Assembly: GCF_910592395.1 (NCBI RefSeq)
Contig: NC_088326.1
Span: forward strand, 8,563,001 to 8,627,000
DNA: 64,000 bases
DNA from: Lineus longissimus
Lineage: Eukaryota > Nemertea > Pilidiophora > Heteronemertea > Lineidae
Reading direction: 5' to 3'
Shown: one piece after another, positions 46,324-58,984 of the stretch
How the letters are laid out: every line of letters starts with the position of its first letter
Numbering within the stretch: position 1 is the stretch's first letter
Translations under genes and position numbers: made by a program
The notes under the pieces: generated by a model
Told to the model about the DNA's origin: nothing
The model's database searches: none
The model's input: only the letters and a program-made list of their open reading frames with translations

Positions 46324-47469
46324 ATGTAGCCGTTTGATGTGTTAAAGGAAACTAAAATTGTGAGAAGTGGGAGCATATGGCGATGAAAGTAAGTGTCTCT
46401 AGAAGAGTAGTTCCAAGTCCGTTCGCTAGGGCAGTATGTTAACTAGTGCACTGGTTAACATCGCCATAGATAATTCCCAGGACGTAATGGCTGATCGACG
46501 TAGTGTCAGACACTGACAGGGGAAGATCAGCCTAAAATAATATGTATGTATTCATCTCCTTGTACTGTACAGTCTTTTACAAAATTTATTAGTCAATACA
46601 ACAACTAGTCTGGTGGTTCCTATCTTTCGAACTCAGAAATAAGTAAACATTAACCATTAATTAGCTGTTTCCCCTAGAAAGGTTCTATTTGAACCATGTG
46701 AAAAATACCATCAAAATGGTTAAGAATTACTATGTTGATAGGTAAACAACTAATATTACAGTTGGCTTAACCTTATTCGATCATGCATGGTCATCCCTAT
46801 AACGATATAACGATATCGTCAAGGATATCCGGATATACCGTTTTTTACGATCCTTAACGATAAGGTCAAAGGCAAACATTTTACACAACAATACAAGGCA
46901 ATACGTTCCATTTCGACTCGCTGTGCACCTCGGCATAGAATTTCTCATTAAGTTTGAAAACAGAACCTACTTACCTCACCATTTCAATCCGTCGTATGGA
47001 CGACTCTTCTCCGTCGTGACCCGATATTCTTATCTTAATTTAATTTTTGATATGCGAGTTCCTTTTTTCCTCGTCCAAGCCGACATGTGTGTGCCTTCCT
47101 TTGGTGACGTGTGACCCCGGCTGACGGGGCCACGCTCTGCAGCCGACCCAAGTGTATATTTTTGCCATTAACTTGCTCAATATCGGTTGTACACGAGACC
47201 AGGTGCAACCGCGACTCCAGCGATATTTTTATTCCTTTGCTGTCAGGCGACTTTTGAATACCACATCGCAGCAAGACCGGTATCAGCAGAAAGGTCATCA
47301 GGTATAATTGGATCGGAGCGGTTCCCCGGGCTGTATTCCAGTGCTCTTGGCTGATACCAATCCAAGTGTAATACCAAGAATATTCAAACTTATTCATGTT
47401 ACCAGTATTATTAATTATCACTTCGGTTCTGTCCGTTATATCGCCCTGACAGAACCGAAGTAATGATTA

Positions 47470-47806
47470 AAGGGAACTGAAACCGCCAAGCCAGTTCGTA
47501 TGACCTCGTTTTCATTTCCTGCGTATCGGGTGATCAGAACGATGCATGAATGAAACATGGCACCTAGCTGTCAATCATTACGTGACGTCACTACTATAGA
47601 ATTTACCACGAAAACTCATGAATGAAAGATCGCGTGAGTCACGTGATTCTCACATGATTCTCAATAATAACAAATTGAACTGCGCATGCTCGGGCACTGG
47701 GGGCGGAGCTACAAATCTGAACTCGAACAGGAAGTTGGAAGTTTGACTTTCTCGAGCGGTGAAAGTCGAAAAGTTGAATAAATCGCTCGGCGGTTCCAGT
47801 TCCCTT
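47470..47806. mobile_element. MITE with AGGGAACTGAAACCGCC termini
   Basis: About 337 bp absent from the matching place at about 1553. Ends AAGGGAACTGAAACCGCC and inverse GGCGGTTCCAGTTCCCTT, with short TTAA/TCAA flanks. No coding capacity. Confidence 0.8.
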
Positions 47807-48287
47807 CAATAATATATCCTCTTGGTTCTGTAATGTACATGTGATGTACGTGCGGAGTTTTATAGTGTTTAGCCCCTTCCCCCATTAATCGATCGAAGCA
47901 TCAAATTGGCCAATCTAATGTCCGATAATCAGCCTGATTTGAAAAATAGTTTCCAAAATAAAATACCGGAATACCGGGGCCAGTGACTAATGCATAAGTT
48001 GGTGGTGATACGCCCGTTGGTTAAAAAGGCAAAAACCATGCTCAACACAAACAACGAGTTTCTTTAAATTTTTATCAGGATTAAACATTCAAAAGCGAAA
48101 CATTTCTTTTGCTAACCGATGCAAGGCGTTCGTAGATCGATATGTGTATTCGTATAATCGATCAATCCATAAAAATCTATGGTATTGCTTTTCCTGCACT
48201 GTTGTTTTACTGATATTGACACATTTCATCCAGTCAATGAATGAAAAGACATTGATGCTTCATCTTCAATCAGTTTGGAGCGCCGGT

Positions 48288-48448
48288 GTGACAGCGGATA
48301 TAGTCCCCCTGGAGTCATAGTCCGGTAGCATTGTATTTGATCAATTAAGCAGCATGATCTATTGTACCGCTAACCCTAACCAAAACATTTAGCAATGCGG
48401 GCTATTGTTACACGGACTGTCAGCCCTAGGACTACTATCCCTTGCACA
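48288..48448. mobile_element. 161-bp MITE, CCGGT target duplication
   Basis: Flanked by CCGGT (48283-48287, 48449-48453); the single site is at about 1985-1989. Imperfect termini GTGACAGCGGATATAGTCC and inverse of ACTATCCCTTGCACA. Confidence 0.8.
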
Positions 48449-49239
48449 CCGGTTTAAATAGCGTCGATAGCATGGGTCAGTGGGTCCACCTTCGAACGAG
48501 GTTGAGAGTAAGGCAAGTGCACGCACAAAACAGGTTCCCCCTTAATTGATAATTTGTTTGATATCAACAGGACAATCCTACATCGTATTTCTCTCTATCT
48601 GTTTTGCAATTCGTGAACAAGGTATGAACACAACGTTAGAGTTCGATGACTCCAATGGTATGGGATGGCTTGGCGTACAGAGCTGAAATGTTGAGGTTTT
48701 TTTTTTATCTGACAACTATCCACAACATTGCGAGTTCCAGGTGAATAGGGCGAAGCGTTCCCTCTCAATGCCTCTTCACGTTTTCCTTAATTTTGCTCAA
48801 TTCGTGATTAGATGATTGCTCTAAAAGGGTCAATGGGGCTGAACCCGACCGAAATCTTAAGAGGACTGTTAGAAGACATACAGGGCTATTTGGTAAAAAA
48901 GATTTCATTCAAATGTGATGAGGGCGCAATGAGATATATTCGACCCCAAAAAGCACTGATTTCAACGTTTTCACCGACTTCGACGCCACCTATACCTTCG
49001 CGACTTCATTACCCCACAATATTTTCAAGTGGCATAGTATTGGACAAGCTAATGGAATCTTATCATGCATAAACTAGCTTGGGATGTTGAGGGTGGAGTC
49101 TTGGACTGCCTGAAATACATGTGTCATTTCAGAAAAAAGTACTGCTTTGCAGTGTCCCCTACAGGCCGCGCCCTACTCTCCCCACGGAATTTTTTTAATT
49201 TTCTGCAGCTCCTTCCATCAAATTAGACTACCTTCACGA

Positions 49240-49440
49240 TACCACAGCTGACACTGTCATTGCAAAGATTGAACATGGAACATGGTATCCCGGACACTTT
49301 CGTCTTTCGCTAAGGAAGACCCTTGCTTGGAATTACTCATCATCAGAAATACGCCAGCGAAAGGCCTACAGTCAAGCCCATCTCAACGACTACTTGTTCG
49401 ACGCACAAAGACATTCATACCTTCTCACCAAGACTATTAA
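49240..49440 (+). pseudogene. Ty3/Gypsy integrase remnant, second copy with internal deletion
   Basis: Matches 2758-3131 but lacks about 165 bp including the second catalytic Asp block. It keeps the RNTP...SSPSQRLL end. Confidence 0.75.
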
Positions 49441-52400
49441 TTAAGACAAGGACCAAGATGCGTGCGTATCCTTATCGTTCTATACGTGTGTTTGTTTTGT
49501 AGTTATGTCCTTATTTTAAAGTTTTCTTTAATCCTCCTCTGTCTAATTGTAAAGTATCTTGGACTTGTACCATTAATTCTTTTCTTTACAAAGAGAAAGG
49601 ATGTTACGTGAATGTGTCTGCACGGCCAAAGAGGAACACGTCAGTGCAGTTTTACTTATGATCGTTGTAGTTTTGCATATATAAAGTTGACCAAAGTTTG
49701 GTGGTAGATTTAGACTCTCCCTTCTCCATACTTTGCTAATGAAACATCATGACCATGATAATTTCAGGGCTTGGGGGTTGACATTTTTGGGGGGGTCAAA
49801 TGGTCAATTTTGACCTGGGGTGCCCCCGAAATTGATGTATGAACTCAATGTGTAAATCGGCCATGTTTTGGCGTGATTTGCACCAAACTTCACCAAATAT
49901 TAGAATTAGCTATCTAAAAAATCATTAAACAATAGATAATTTCAGGGTTTGAGAGTTGAAGTTTTGGGGGGTCAAATGGCCAAATTTGATCTGGGGTGAC
50001 TCCGAAATTGATGCATGAACTTAATGTGTAAATCGGCAATGGTTTGGCGTAGTGATTCGCACCAAACTTCACCAAATATTAGAATTAGCTATTTTGAAAA
50101 AAGACGATTTTTCAAATAAATAACAGTTTATTCCATTGTTGAAATGACGTAATAGTTTTTTAAGTACTATTTTCGTGTGCGATTCGCTCTGATTGGTCCA
50201 ATCAGTGATGCGGAGCTTATCGATCTGCTGTCTCTGCCACAGTTGGCTCACCAGTCACCTTTCAACAACGGGAACAATCCACGGCCAACAATGATCATAA
50301 TGGCACGTATCTCAGGTTGGACACGCAATATCATTGCGCTTTCTACGTCTTTTCAAAATGAAGGACGGGGATCGCGAAACGGCTTTTTCCTCCAATTTTG
50401 CCAGAATACGATCCATTCATAAAACTAAAAACAAATCAAAAAGAGGATTTTCATTGCCTGAGCAACGCCGCGGAAGTTTCAACGAGAGTCATGCGCGAAA
50501 CCTGCATAAATACACAAATCGGGTTTGAAGTGTGGCGAAATGGCGCCGTGATCAGTCGTGCTGTCACCTAATCACGGATCACGGCAACACTGGGCGCCCG
50601 TGACCGCGCCATTTATCGTTAAAGTATATATCTTTATTACACATCTGTTTCACACAAATACACTTCACGGTGTTATGAAAAATTTATCGCGATATCCTCG
50701 AAAAAATTTTTTTATCTAAACATCACAAGAAGGCTTTTCAATCCGTGTTACAAGCAGCGCACTATACAAATTGGATAAGTGTGTGAATGATCAAACTGTG
50801 ACAGAGAGACTCAATCTCCCGGTCTTCGGTCCGTAATGTCGAAAATTACATAAACCCGTTGAATTTTTCACACCATGAAAATAAGTAGAACGCGCAATGA
50901 TATTGCGCGCATGCGTATTCAACCTTAGCTACGTCCCATTGTGACAACTGTTGGTCATTCATTGTTCTCATTGTTGAGAGGTGACTGGTGAGCCAACTGT
51001 GGCAGAGTCAGTAGGTCGAGTGAGACTTGACAGCGATGATCATCATTGACGACGCTTGGAGAATGAGACTATGAGAATGGGTCTATCAAATAGGACCGAA
51101 GACCGGAAGATTGATCGCCGTCAACTAAAAATTACGTCACACTTGACGTCTTCACGTCACGAGAGTTTTTTGGTAAAAATGGAAAAACTCTCCTTTTAAT
51201 CGTCCATTCTTATATATTTATGGAGATGTGTGGTATACGATGGATAAAACTGATGAAAATAGTTACATGTTTATCAATTTTCATTCCGGTTACTGTTGTT
51301 AAATTCAGCACCAGGATTAGTAGTATATAGTACAGAAGAAAACACCTCAAAATTGAAATGCTTAACAGATCACGAATATTAATGATTTCATACAAATCTC
51401 GACAATATTCACTGCTCCCACTATACATGTATTCTTAAGTTTATAATTCAAGTCAGAAATCTCTCTTCAAAACCATCTTTATACCATCACGTTTGAATGC
51501 AATTTCTATAACTCCCTAAGGATTGAAGTCATTTTAAAACTTAGTCCATAGAAATTGCGAAAATAAATGAAACCATTGGATGTCGAAATCTCACGGGACC
51601 GCACGATATCGTTATTTCTTGGGGCTGCGGGATTTTGCGGAGGACTTTAGACAGAATGCCGTCATCTTAGAAATTTTCGTCGTAATGAAACCGAATGTTT
51701 TTGTCGTCTATTTCGTCTTCGAGTTTTCATCAGTTCGGTTGAGATAAAGGAAAACATTTTGAAAATGAATAATTGAAACGAGTATAACTGCTAAATGAAG
51801 GAAAGCGTTCAGCTGCCTTTGAAAATATGCTTTTATTTTGAAATACAGCAAATATCGGAAAGGTATAGAATGCCTGATTAAGTCGGTTTCGTGTTAGTTT
51901 TCTTGATGAAACCATCCTTCAACTTTGCATTCCTTGATCACTCGAACAACGCATTAGTGAGTGTAATGGTTACGTATGTACACACTGTATGTAAAGTGTA
52001 AACAAAATTCATATATCCATCATGTCCATCAAATCTGAACAAATTTGTGCAGACCCATGACAATTCTGGTTCCGGTACAGTTTTATCGCATTCCATATGA
52101 GCAGCGCGTTGGCCGATCCTGCATTCATGACGCACCGCACTCACAGTTACGACGTCGGACGTGAATCCCATTGTTTCCTTCCTCGTGACGCAATTATTTC
52201 ATGACGTCATGAGCCATTGACCATTCACACAAGTAGATTTATTCACACCGGCGCCACTGAAGTGCGGGTGTTGGACATCATGTATTTAAAAATCGTCTGC
52301 TAGGACATAGGGAGCCCCCCAAACCCCCGTCCTTCTGACATATTTAGCCAGTACATTGGGGGATGAGTCCCCCAAACCCCCTCCCCGTTCTCTGAAAGTG

Positions 52401-52699
52401 ACGGGTTTTAGTCAGTACATAGGGAGAAGCCCCCCCCCCCACCTACCCCCCCCCCCACCCCCCACCCCCTCCCATTGGACTCTAAAAATAGAATTCCTTG
52501 GAGACGCAGAACAATAAGGCCCCATAAAGAAGTAGTCCCCGCCCCGGTAGCTGTCTCATATCCGCTGACAGAAGCAGCTCTTTGTGGTGAAATAATAATT
52601 GAATTTTCCACCTGCTAGCCTAGATATTTGTGTATGTTTCTTCACCAGTTAGTTAATAACGAATTTTTGTAGCTTATATATTCGTTATTGTTATAAATG

Positions 52700-53278
52700 C
52701 GTTTCATGTTCAGGTGTCTTAATTTGACAATTTGGCGATAATACAGGTGTTGGATGACAAGAATAGGAATGATCCATCATGTTAGGATTATATTAGTTCA
52801 TTGTCTTGTTGTTGAATGATATCTCAATCTGTTTGAATGAAAATAATGGAATTAAAAAACACTGTTAGTGTTAGACTCTTACCGGGCCTATATAGTTTTG
52901 TTTTCATCTATTCAAAAGTTCATTCCAATCCAACCATAACTGCTACAGTATACAGAGAATGATGATTTTGTGCAGCATTTGACCCCCAATTATATAAAAT
53001 GCATTATAAAGTGGGCCTGACCTAGGCCTACAGCTCATCCTGATTTAAATGGCATGAAACCATTGGCATGCCGGGCCCTATGCCCCCTGTGCAAATTTAA
53101 CCTGTACAAATTTACATTATGTGAGTAGGCCCCCCCCCCCGTATGGTATGGGCGGTTATTACCGCAAATAAAGACAAACCAAAGCAAAGACACTTGTGTA
53201 GCATATCAAGGACACGTAGATTGATACTCCTATGTGTGCCACATCAAAGACATCTGGACCATACACCACGTCAAAGAT
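52700..53278. other. Unassigned interior of the TIR element
   Basis: AT-rich, no gene or repeat recognised apart from a C-tract near 53130. Confidence 0.35.
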
Positions 53279-53631
53279 AACGATGCGAAGTCAACAGGCG
53301 GCGCCACTGTAGATTGCTGGCGGCCGTATGACTGTTGACGTTGTTGTTATTCGCCACCTCTCTCCCCATTATTCCAACAACTTGTTGAAGGAGGTTGACA
53401 CAGTTTTCTAACTTATCTCTATCCATGGTTATGATATACTAGTATGATTGATGATGTTGAAAAGAAAGGGGATCTCAAAATACGACAGTCTACTACGAAT
53501 AGATGCAATAGTGACATAACAACACATGTGCATTTTCCCGCTTGTCGCTTATATCAACAAAAACCTATAGTTGTCGAAATCGTTTTTACTTTTCCCAAGA
53601 CGGTGGCGCCGCCTGTTGACTTCGCATCGTT
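53279..53631. mobile_element. MITE with TAACGATGCGAAGTCAAC termini
   Basis: About 33-bp inverted repeats (ends TAACGATGCGAAGTCAACAG, inner GGCGGCGCCAC) bracket about 350 bp. No clear target duplication. Confidence 0.65.
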
Positions 53632-53700
53632 ATGTACTGACTAAAACCTGTCACTTTCAGAGAACGGGGAGGGGGTTTGGGAGACTCATCCCCCAATGTA

Positions 53701-54490
53701 CTGGCTAAACATGTCAGAAGGACGGGGGTTTGGGGGACTCCCCCATGTCAAACAGTTGTGTGAGTTCACTAGAGTTTGCTCTTTACATATTATACTTGTA
53801 GATTGGAATGAATTATTTCTTCAATGATATAAAAGTTTAAAACCCTCCGAGTACGAAAATGCATAGGCATGACACATGCATGTCATGACACCCTGGAGCT
53901 TTTTCTCATTTCTGAAGCAGTAGCATGGTTGGAATGAATTTCCAAATCAGTCCGTCAAATTGTACTGGCTAAATATGTCAGAAGGACGGGGGTTTGGGGG
54001 GGCACCCCCATGTCAAACAGTTGTGTGAGTTCACTAGAGCTTGCTCTTTACATATTATACTTGTAGATTGGAATGAATTATTTCTTCAATGATATGAAAG
54101 TTGAAAACCCTCTCAGTACGAAAATGCAGAGGCAAGACACATGCATGTCATGACACCCTGGAGCTTTTTCTCATTTCTGAAGCAGTAGCATGGTTGAAAT
54201 GAATTTCCAAATCAGTCCGTCAAATTGTACTGGCTAAATATGTCAGAAGGACGGGGGTTTGGGGGGCTCCCCCATGTCAAACAGTTGTATGAGTTCACTA
54301 GAGCTCGCTCTTTACATATTATACTTGTAGATTGGAATGAATTATTTCTTCAATGATATGAAAGTTGAAAACCCTCTGAGTACGAAAATGCAGAGGCAAG
54401 ACACATGCATGTTATGACACCCTGGAGCTTTTTCTCATTTCTGAAGCAGTAGCATGGTTGGAATGAATTTCCAAATCAGTCCGTCAAATC
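53701..54490 (+). repeat. Three tandem units of about 264 bp
   Basis: Units start with CTGGCTAAA(C/T)ATGTCAGAAG at 53701, 53965 and 54230 and end with CAGTCCGTCAAAT. Only a few substitutions separate them. A piece of the unit (AGTGAACTCACACAACTG ... CCCCC) also occurs singly at 5975-6050 and 12740-12790. Confidence 0.9.
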
Positions 54491-54992
54491 TCTATCCAAA
54501 TGGAACTTTAAGACCACTCTATATTTGTGCAGTAGTGTTAAAACTGACTTTTTTGAAGTAAAGTACGTAAATCGAGAAGAAGAGGACGTTTCCTTTGTCT
54601 GCAATAAAATGTCACAACTGTCTCCGCCGACGTTGTCCTGTATGTCCTAACAGACGATTTTTAAATACATGATGTCCCACACCCGCACTTCAGTGGCGCC
54701 GGTGTGAATAAATCTACTTGCGTGAATGGTCAATGACTCATGACGTCATGAAATAATTGCGTCACGAGGAAGGAAACAATGGGATTCACGTCCGACGTGG
54801 TAACTGTGGGTGGGGTGCGTCATGAATGCAGGATCGGCCAACGCGGCCCATATGGAATGCGACAAAATGTACCGGAACCAGAATTGTCACGGGTCTGCAC
54901 ATTTTTTTTCAGATTCGATGGACATGATGGATATATGAATTTTGTTAACACTTTATACATACGTAACCATTACACTCACTACGTTGTGTGAG

Positions 54993-56090
54993 TTAAAAAT
55001 ATGTATACATTCCAATACTCATTTTTCACGTTCCTAAGGTCAGTTTGAGCAATCTTGTCTTGCCGCAATTTTTTTATTAAGTGGAACGTAGAAAGGTACG
55101 ATAATTCAACTCCACAGAAGTCCATATTCAGTGGGCAGGGCTTTGGCGGTCATTAAAAAAAACGCGCAGCAATTCGCATCTTCCTTTTTGATTGGTGCAA
55201 CTCCCACTCCGCAGAAGACTTTGGTTTTTGGGCAGATGCGGATCGCGGATTGCAGGACAGTTATAAATTGGCCGGACAGCAATTCGCACCCTTTTGCAAT
55301 TGGTGCACCCTGTCCCTCGGACAAACGATTAAAACTGAGTGTTTTCTATCTCTCACGTGGTATTGAATGTCTTCGGTTGTGAACAAATATGTCAGCATTC
55401 ACAAGGGAGCGACATCTCTCCCAGTTGCGGGTTTCAACCTTAAGGTTGATTTCTCTAAGGTCTCAACTACACACCAACCACGGCCGGTGCGGAATTAATC
55501 AAAGGCTTAACAACACAAAACGCAACTAACCTAACCTTTGACAAGGCAGCTGTATACCGGGCAACCAGTGTCCCCTCTTTTCTTGAGCAGAACTACCCCA
55601 ACTCCACAGGGTATCATGTTTAGTAGGCATCGCGTCGGACATCTATACCTTGGACAACCATAGACACCTTCCTCCCTGAGAGGGACAATCCCGCTGCTCG
55701 CAGCAGACCATGCTCAGTGGACATACATGACTAGGTCTCGGGATCTTTTTTTCGGCGGCAGCTAATTGGAAAGATAGGACTAAAGTGAATGGTAGTGAAA
55801 CGTGCAAATCCCTCTGTGGCTACTCTGGGCGAGAGGGGGGGGGGGGATAAATCCCCCCAGAAATATTCACCAGTGAGTGCTTGCTTTCTTGTCTTTCAGT
55901 GACCAGGCCTGCAACGCTCGGTTGTTCCTGATTAAGATGTGTGAACGATCCTCGCTGAGGATTCATGGCCCTGTTGGAAGAGATTTTCATATTAAAAAAA
56001 CACAATATTTCTTGCACCCGTCTAGTCCCGTTAAGAATGAGAATACTGAGGATAACGGAAGCGCGGTGGCGCAGGTCGTAGAGCAGCGAG
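54993..56090. other. Single-copy stretch without a recognisable gene
   Basis: Contains an imperfect direct repeat (AGCAATTCGCA ... ATTGGTGCA) at about 55157-55200 and 55277-55310, and a G-tract near 55835. Short frames only. A tRNA A-box-like GTGGCGCAGGTCGTAGAGCAG lies at 56066-56086, perhaps a SINE head, but no B box follows. Confidence 0.4.
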
Positions 56091-58150
56091 ACGGATGAGT
56101 CGTCCACGGGCACGCAAACCGGACCCGTGGATAACCAAGGAAGTCCTAGCAGCTTGCGTTTACGCAGACGACTGGAGTCCCGCTGGAGATCGACGAAACT
56201 GACAGTTCACAAGGAAATTTTTATGGATCAAGTGAAGGCAGCAAGCGCTTCTATCAAGATCGCAAAACAAGTTTTCTATGTGACTAAACTTTCCGATAAT
56301 CGGAGCGCACAGCAAGAGCTTATTAGTGCGTTTGTTAACTTGACTTGTTCTCCTTCGGGTCCCCTGAATCAGGCCGCTACTGGTATTAACGATATCGATT
56401 GTGCAAATAGATTTGCTAGCTATTTTGATAAAAATTCTGACGATAAGGCAACATCTTGACAATAGCGAAATAACCTATAAACCAGCTTCAACACCGCAGA
56501 CATCTGATATGGTTTTGTGTGACTTTGAACCACGAACATTATCTGAATTGGAAAAAATAATAAGGTCCACCTCAGTCAAAACATCTATACTGGATCCCAT
56601 TCCCTGCCAACTTTTAAAGGATGTGATACCGAATATATTACTGTCCTTGGTCGAGCTCATCAATTGCTCTTTGTCCACGGATGACTTCCCTGACAGTATG
56701 AAACTAGAAATCATAGCCCCTATTCTGAAAAAGCAGGGCGGATAAGTCTGAGCTTAAGACCTATCGACCTCTCTCGTATGTCGTAATTTGTCGTATTTTT
56801 CAAAGCAGCCAGGCTCCACAGCCATCTTGCGGCTAGCAATATGTAGAACCCAAATCAATCAGCTTCCCGTCCTGATCACAGTGTGGAGACTGCATTGCTA
56901 TCCCTCACCAAGTTTCGACAAGAGAGACGGTGTCGCAATGGTTTTCTTAAACTTATCCGCTACCTTTGATACCATTGATCACAAGATTATGATCTCACGT
57001 TTGCAAATTGTTTTCGGTATCCAAGATAGCGCGCTTTCATGGTTTGAATCATACTTGTCTGGTCGTCAATTTCTGGTCAAGGTCGGCGATAGTTTGTCCT
57101 ACACCTGTTATCTGCTGTTCCGGGTGCCTTTTTTCTTGTTATACCTACCCATCGGCTAAGTCATCCCAGACCATGACATCAATGTTCACTTTTACGCAGA
57201 CGACACGCAGAACTGGCACGCCTTTAGCTTTTATGACCCCACATCGTTGGCCCGAGTGATCGCTAAGATCGAAAACTACCTTAGCGATGTGCGCCTGTGG
57301 ATGACGGAGAATAAGCTCCAGCTCAATGATTAAAAAACAGAGTTTTTATTGCTACGTTCGCCTTATCAAAATGATAAACTAGTATTAATTGATGTCAATC
57401 TAAGAATCGGTGACGTTCCAATTCGTTCAAGTGAGTCGGCACGAAATCTTGACGTACTTTTTGATATTCAGTTAACTTTTCACAAACATATATCTCTGGT
57501 TGTATCGGCCGGTTTCTTTTATCTGCGCAAGATTGCATCTGTCAAGAAGTATCTGGCTACAGACCTTTTCGGCAAACTTGTGCACGCCTTTATCACATCA
57601 AGACTTGATTTCGATAATTCCTTGATTTATAATCTCCCTGTCTGTGAAACGAACCGCCTCCAGAAACTTCTTTGTCGGGTACAAGAAAGTACGATCATAT
57701 CGCACTTAGTTTGTATGACATCCCCTTGGCTATCCGTTCAACAACGTATTGAATTTAAAATTTTAATCTTTGCTTTCAAAGCCGTGCATGGCACAGGCAC
57801 CGACTCTCTTCGGCTTCCACTCCAGGGATCGAGGCAAGAAACCAGAGCTCACTCAGCTCCAACCTTTGAGTGGAAACGGTCCAAGAAAGTAACTGCCGGG
57901 GATAGGGCTTTCGGAGCCTGTCCTCCGCGGCTTTGGAACGCACTGTCTATGTACATCGTAGGCAGATTGATTGTTTTATCAGTTTTAAGAATAATATTTT
58001 TTTTCGGAGGCTTTTAAAAATTACATATATTTATGGTTTTAATAGTGTGTTAAAGTGCCTTACTATTTTTTATGCTTGCCATGTGTAATTATCCCTTGTA
58101 AAGCGCCAATGACAATTAATTTTTAAGTGACGGTATGTAAAAATATACAT
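56091..58150 (+). pseudogene. CR1/L2-like LINE, 5'-truncated (copy 2)
   Basis: Frames in order: pre-RT linker (56127-56459), RT N-terminal region (56401-56745, ending MKLEIIAPILKKQ), palm motif with ATFDTIDHK (56788-57159), YADDTQNW box in another frame near 57190-57215, then thumb/C-terminal part (57349-58017). Several frameshifts and stops separate them. The endonuclease domain is absent. More complete than copy 1. Dead element. Confidence 0.85.
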
Positions 58151-58159
58151 CATTATTAT

Positions 58160-58393
58160 ATAATTATTAATAGTTATAATCGTTCGCATGATCAGGTCGT
58201 GGGTTCGATTCCCGGCTGAGTCGCCACTTAAAAACTTCCTACTGGTTGAGTCCGATTGATCGCTTAGTAGCTGCTTGTTGAAACCCCAGATTGATTTCTG
58301 CGGAGACCGGGATAATACATATTTCCAAAAGCACATTGAGCAAGGTACGAAAGCATGGAAAAGCGTTATATAAGAAGCCAACATTATTATTAT
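58160..58393 (+). repeat. tRNA-derived SINE-like tail (copy 2)
   Basis: B box GGTTCGATTCC at 58202-58212, ending in (ATT)n. Same junction to the LINE as at 14905. Confidence 0.65.
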
Positions 58394-58733
58394 TAATACT
58401 AGCAATTACCCGTGTTCCGCACGGAGTTTAGGGCATGGAGTTGTCGATAAAGCAGCTTAATGTTTGTGGGGGGCGTGCCGGATTTTGTTTAAGGATCAGA
58501 ACAACCAACAGAGAGTAACATTTGTATTTCATATTGATTTTGATGTTGCCTTTATTTGCTTCTTCAAAAGAACAATAAATATGCGTCGATCGGCCATTAC
58601 GACCAGTGCACTAGTTAACATACTGCCCTAGTGAACGGACTTTGAACTACTCTTCCAGAGACACTTACTTTCATCGCCGTATGCTCCAACTTCGCAAAAT
58701 CTTAGTTTCCTTCATCACAAGAAACGGCTACAT

Positions 58734-58984
58734 TCACAATGTCAGACGCCGTAAGTCGTTACCCCCAAACGTATTAGTACGTAAGACTTCAGTATATTTA
58801 ATCATGTCGAGGAGGTAACATTTCTTAATTGTGACGTCACGTACAAATGCGCTACAATCAAAACGCCTAAAACAGTGAAATGCACAGTCAAAACCACTGA
58901 CAGGAGGCGTGGTATTAGTTGTTTTTATAATTTTGCCGGTAGGTGGCGTCCTTTTGACCACGAATATTGCACGGTTGGACATAT
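58734..58984 (-). CDS. Gene D exon 3: second PAN-like module and C-terminus
   Basis: 251 nt, core CAFHCFRRFDCSAF, acceptor TTTAACGCAG on the minus strand. Confidence 0.65.

Larger units (their letters stand above)
46005..51940 (+). repeat. Segmental duplication, partner of 1-5645
   Basis: Collinear with the window start: 46005 corresponds to base 1. Differences: MITE gained at 47470-47806, MITE gained at 48288-48448, about 165 bp lost near 49306, palindrome cluster shortened at 47418-47462. The similarity continues through the TIR element to about 52700. Confidence 0.9.
51941..54992. mobile_element. 3.05-kb long-TIR DNA element
   Basis: The left arm 51941-52310 and inverted right arm about 54535-54992 share the termini and sequence of the 11573-13234 element (CTCACACAACGTAGTGAG, GTAATGGTTACG). 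The interior holds a G/C-rich tract (52310-52480), AT-rich DNA, a MITE and a three-unit tandem repeat. No transposase was found. Its left insertion site is shared with 5646. Confidence 0.75.

Noticed and set aside
55106-55382. Overlapping frames on both strands (72 and 83 codons)
   Set aside because: They cover an imperfect direct repeat; no motif, no homologous copy, no splice signals.
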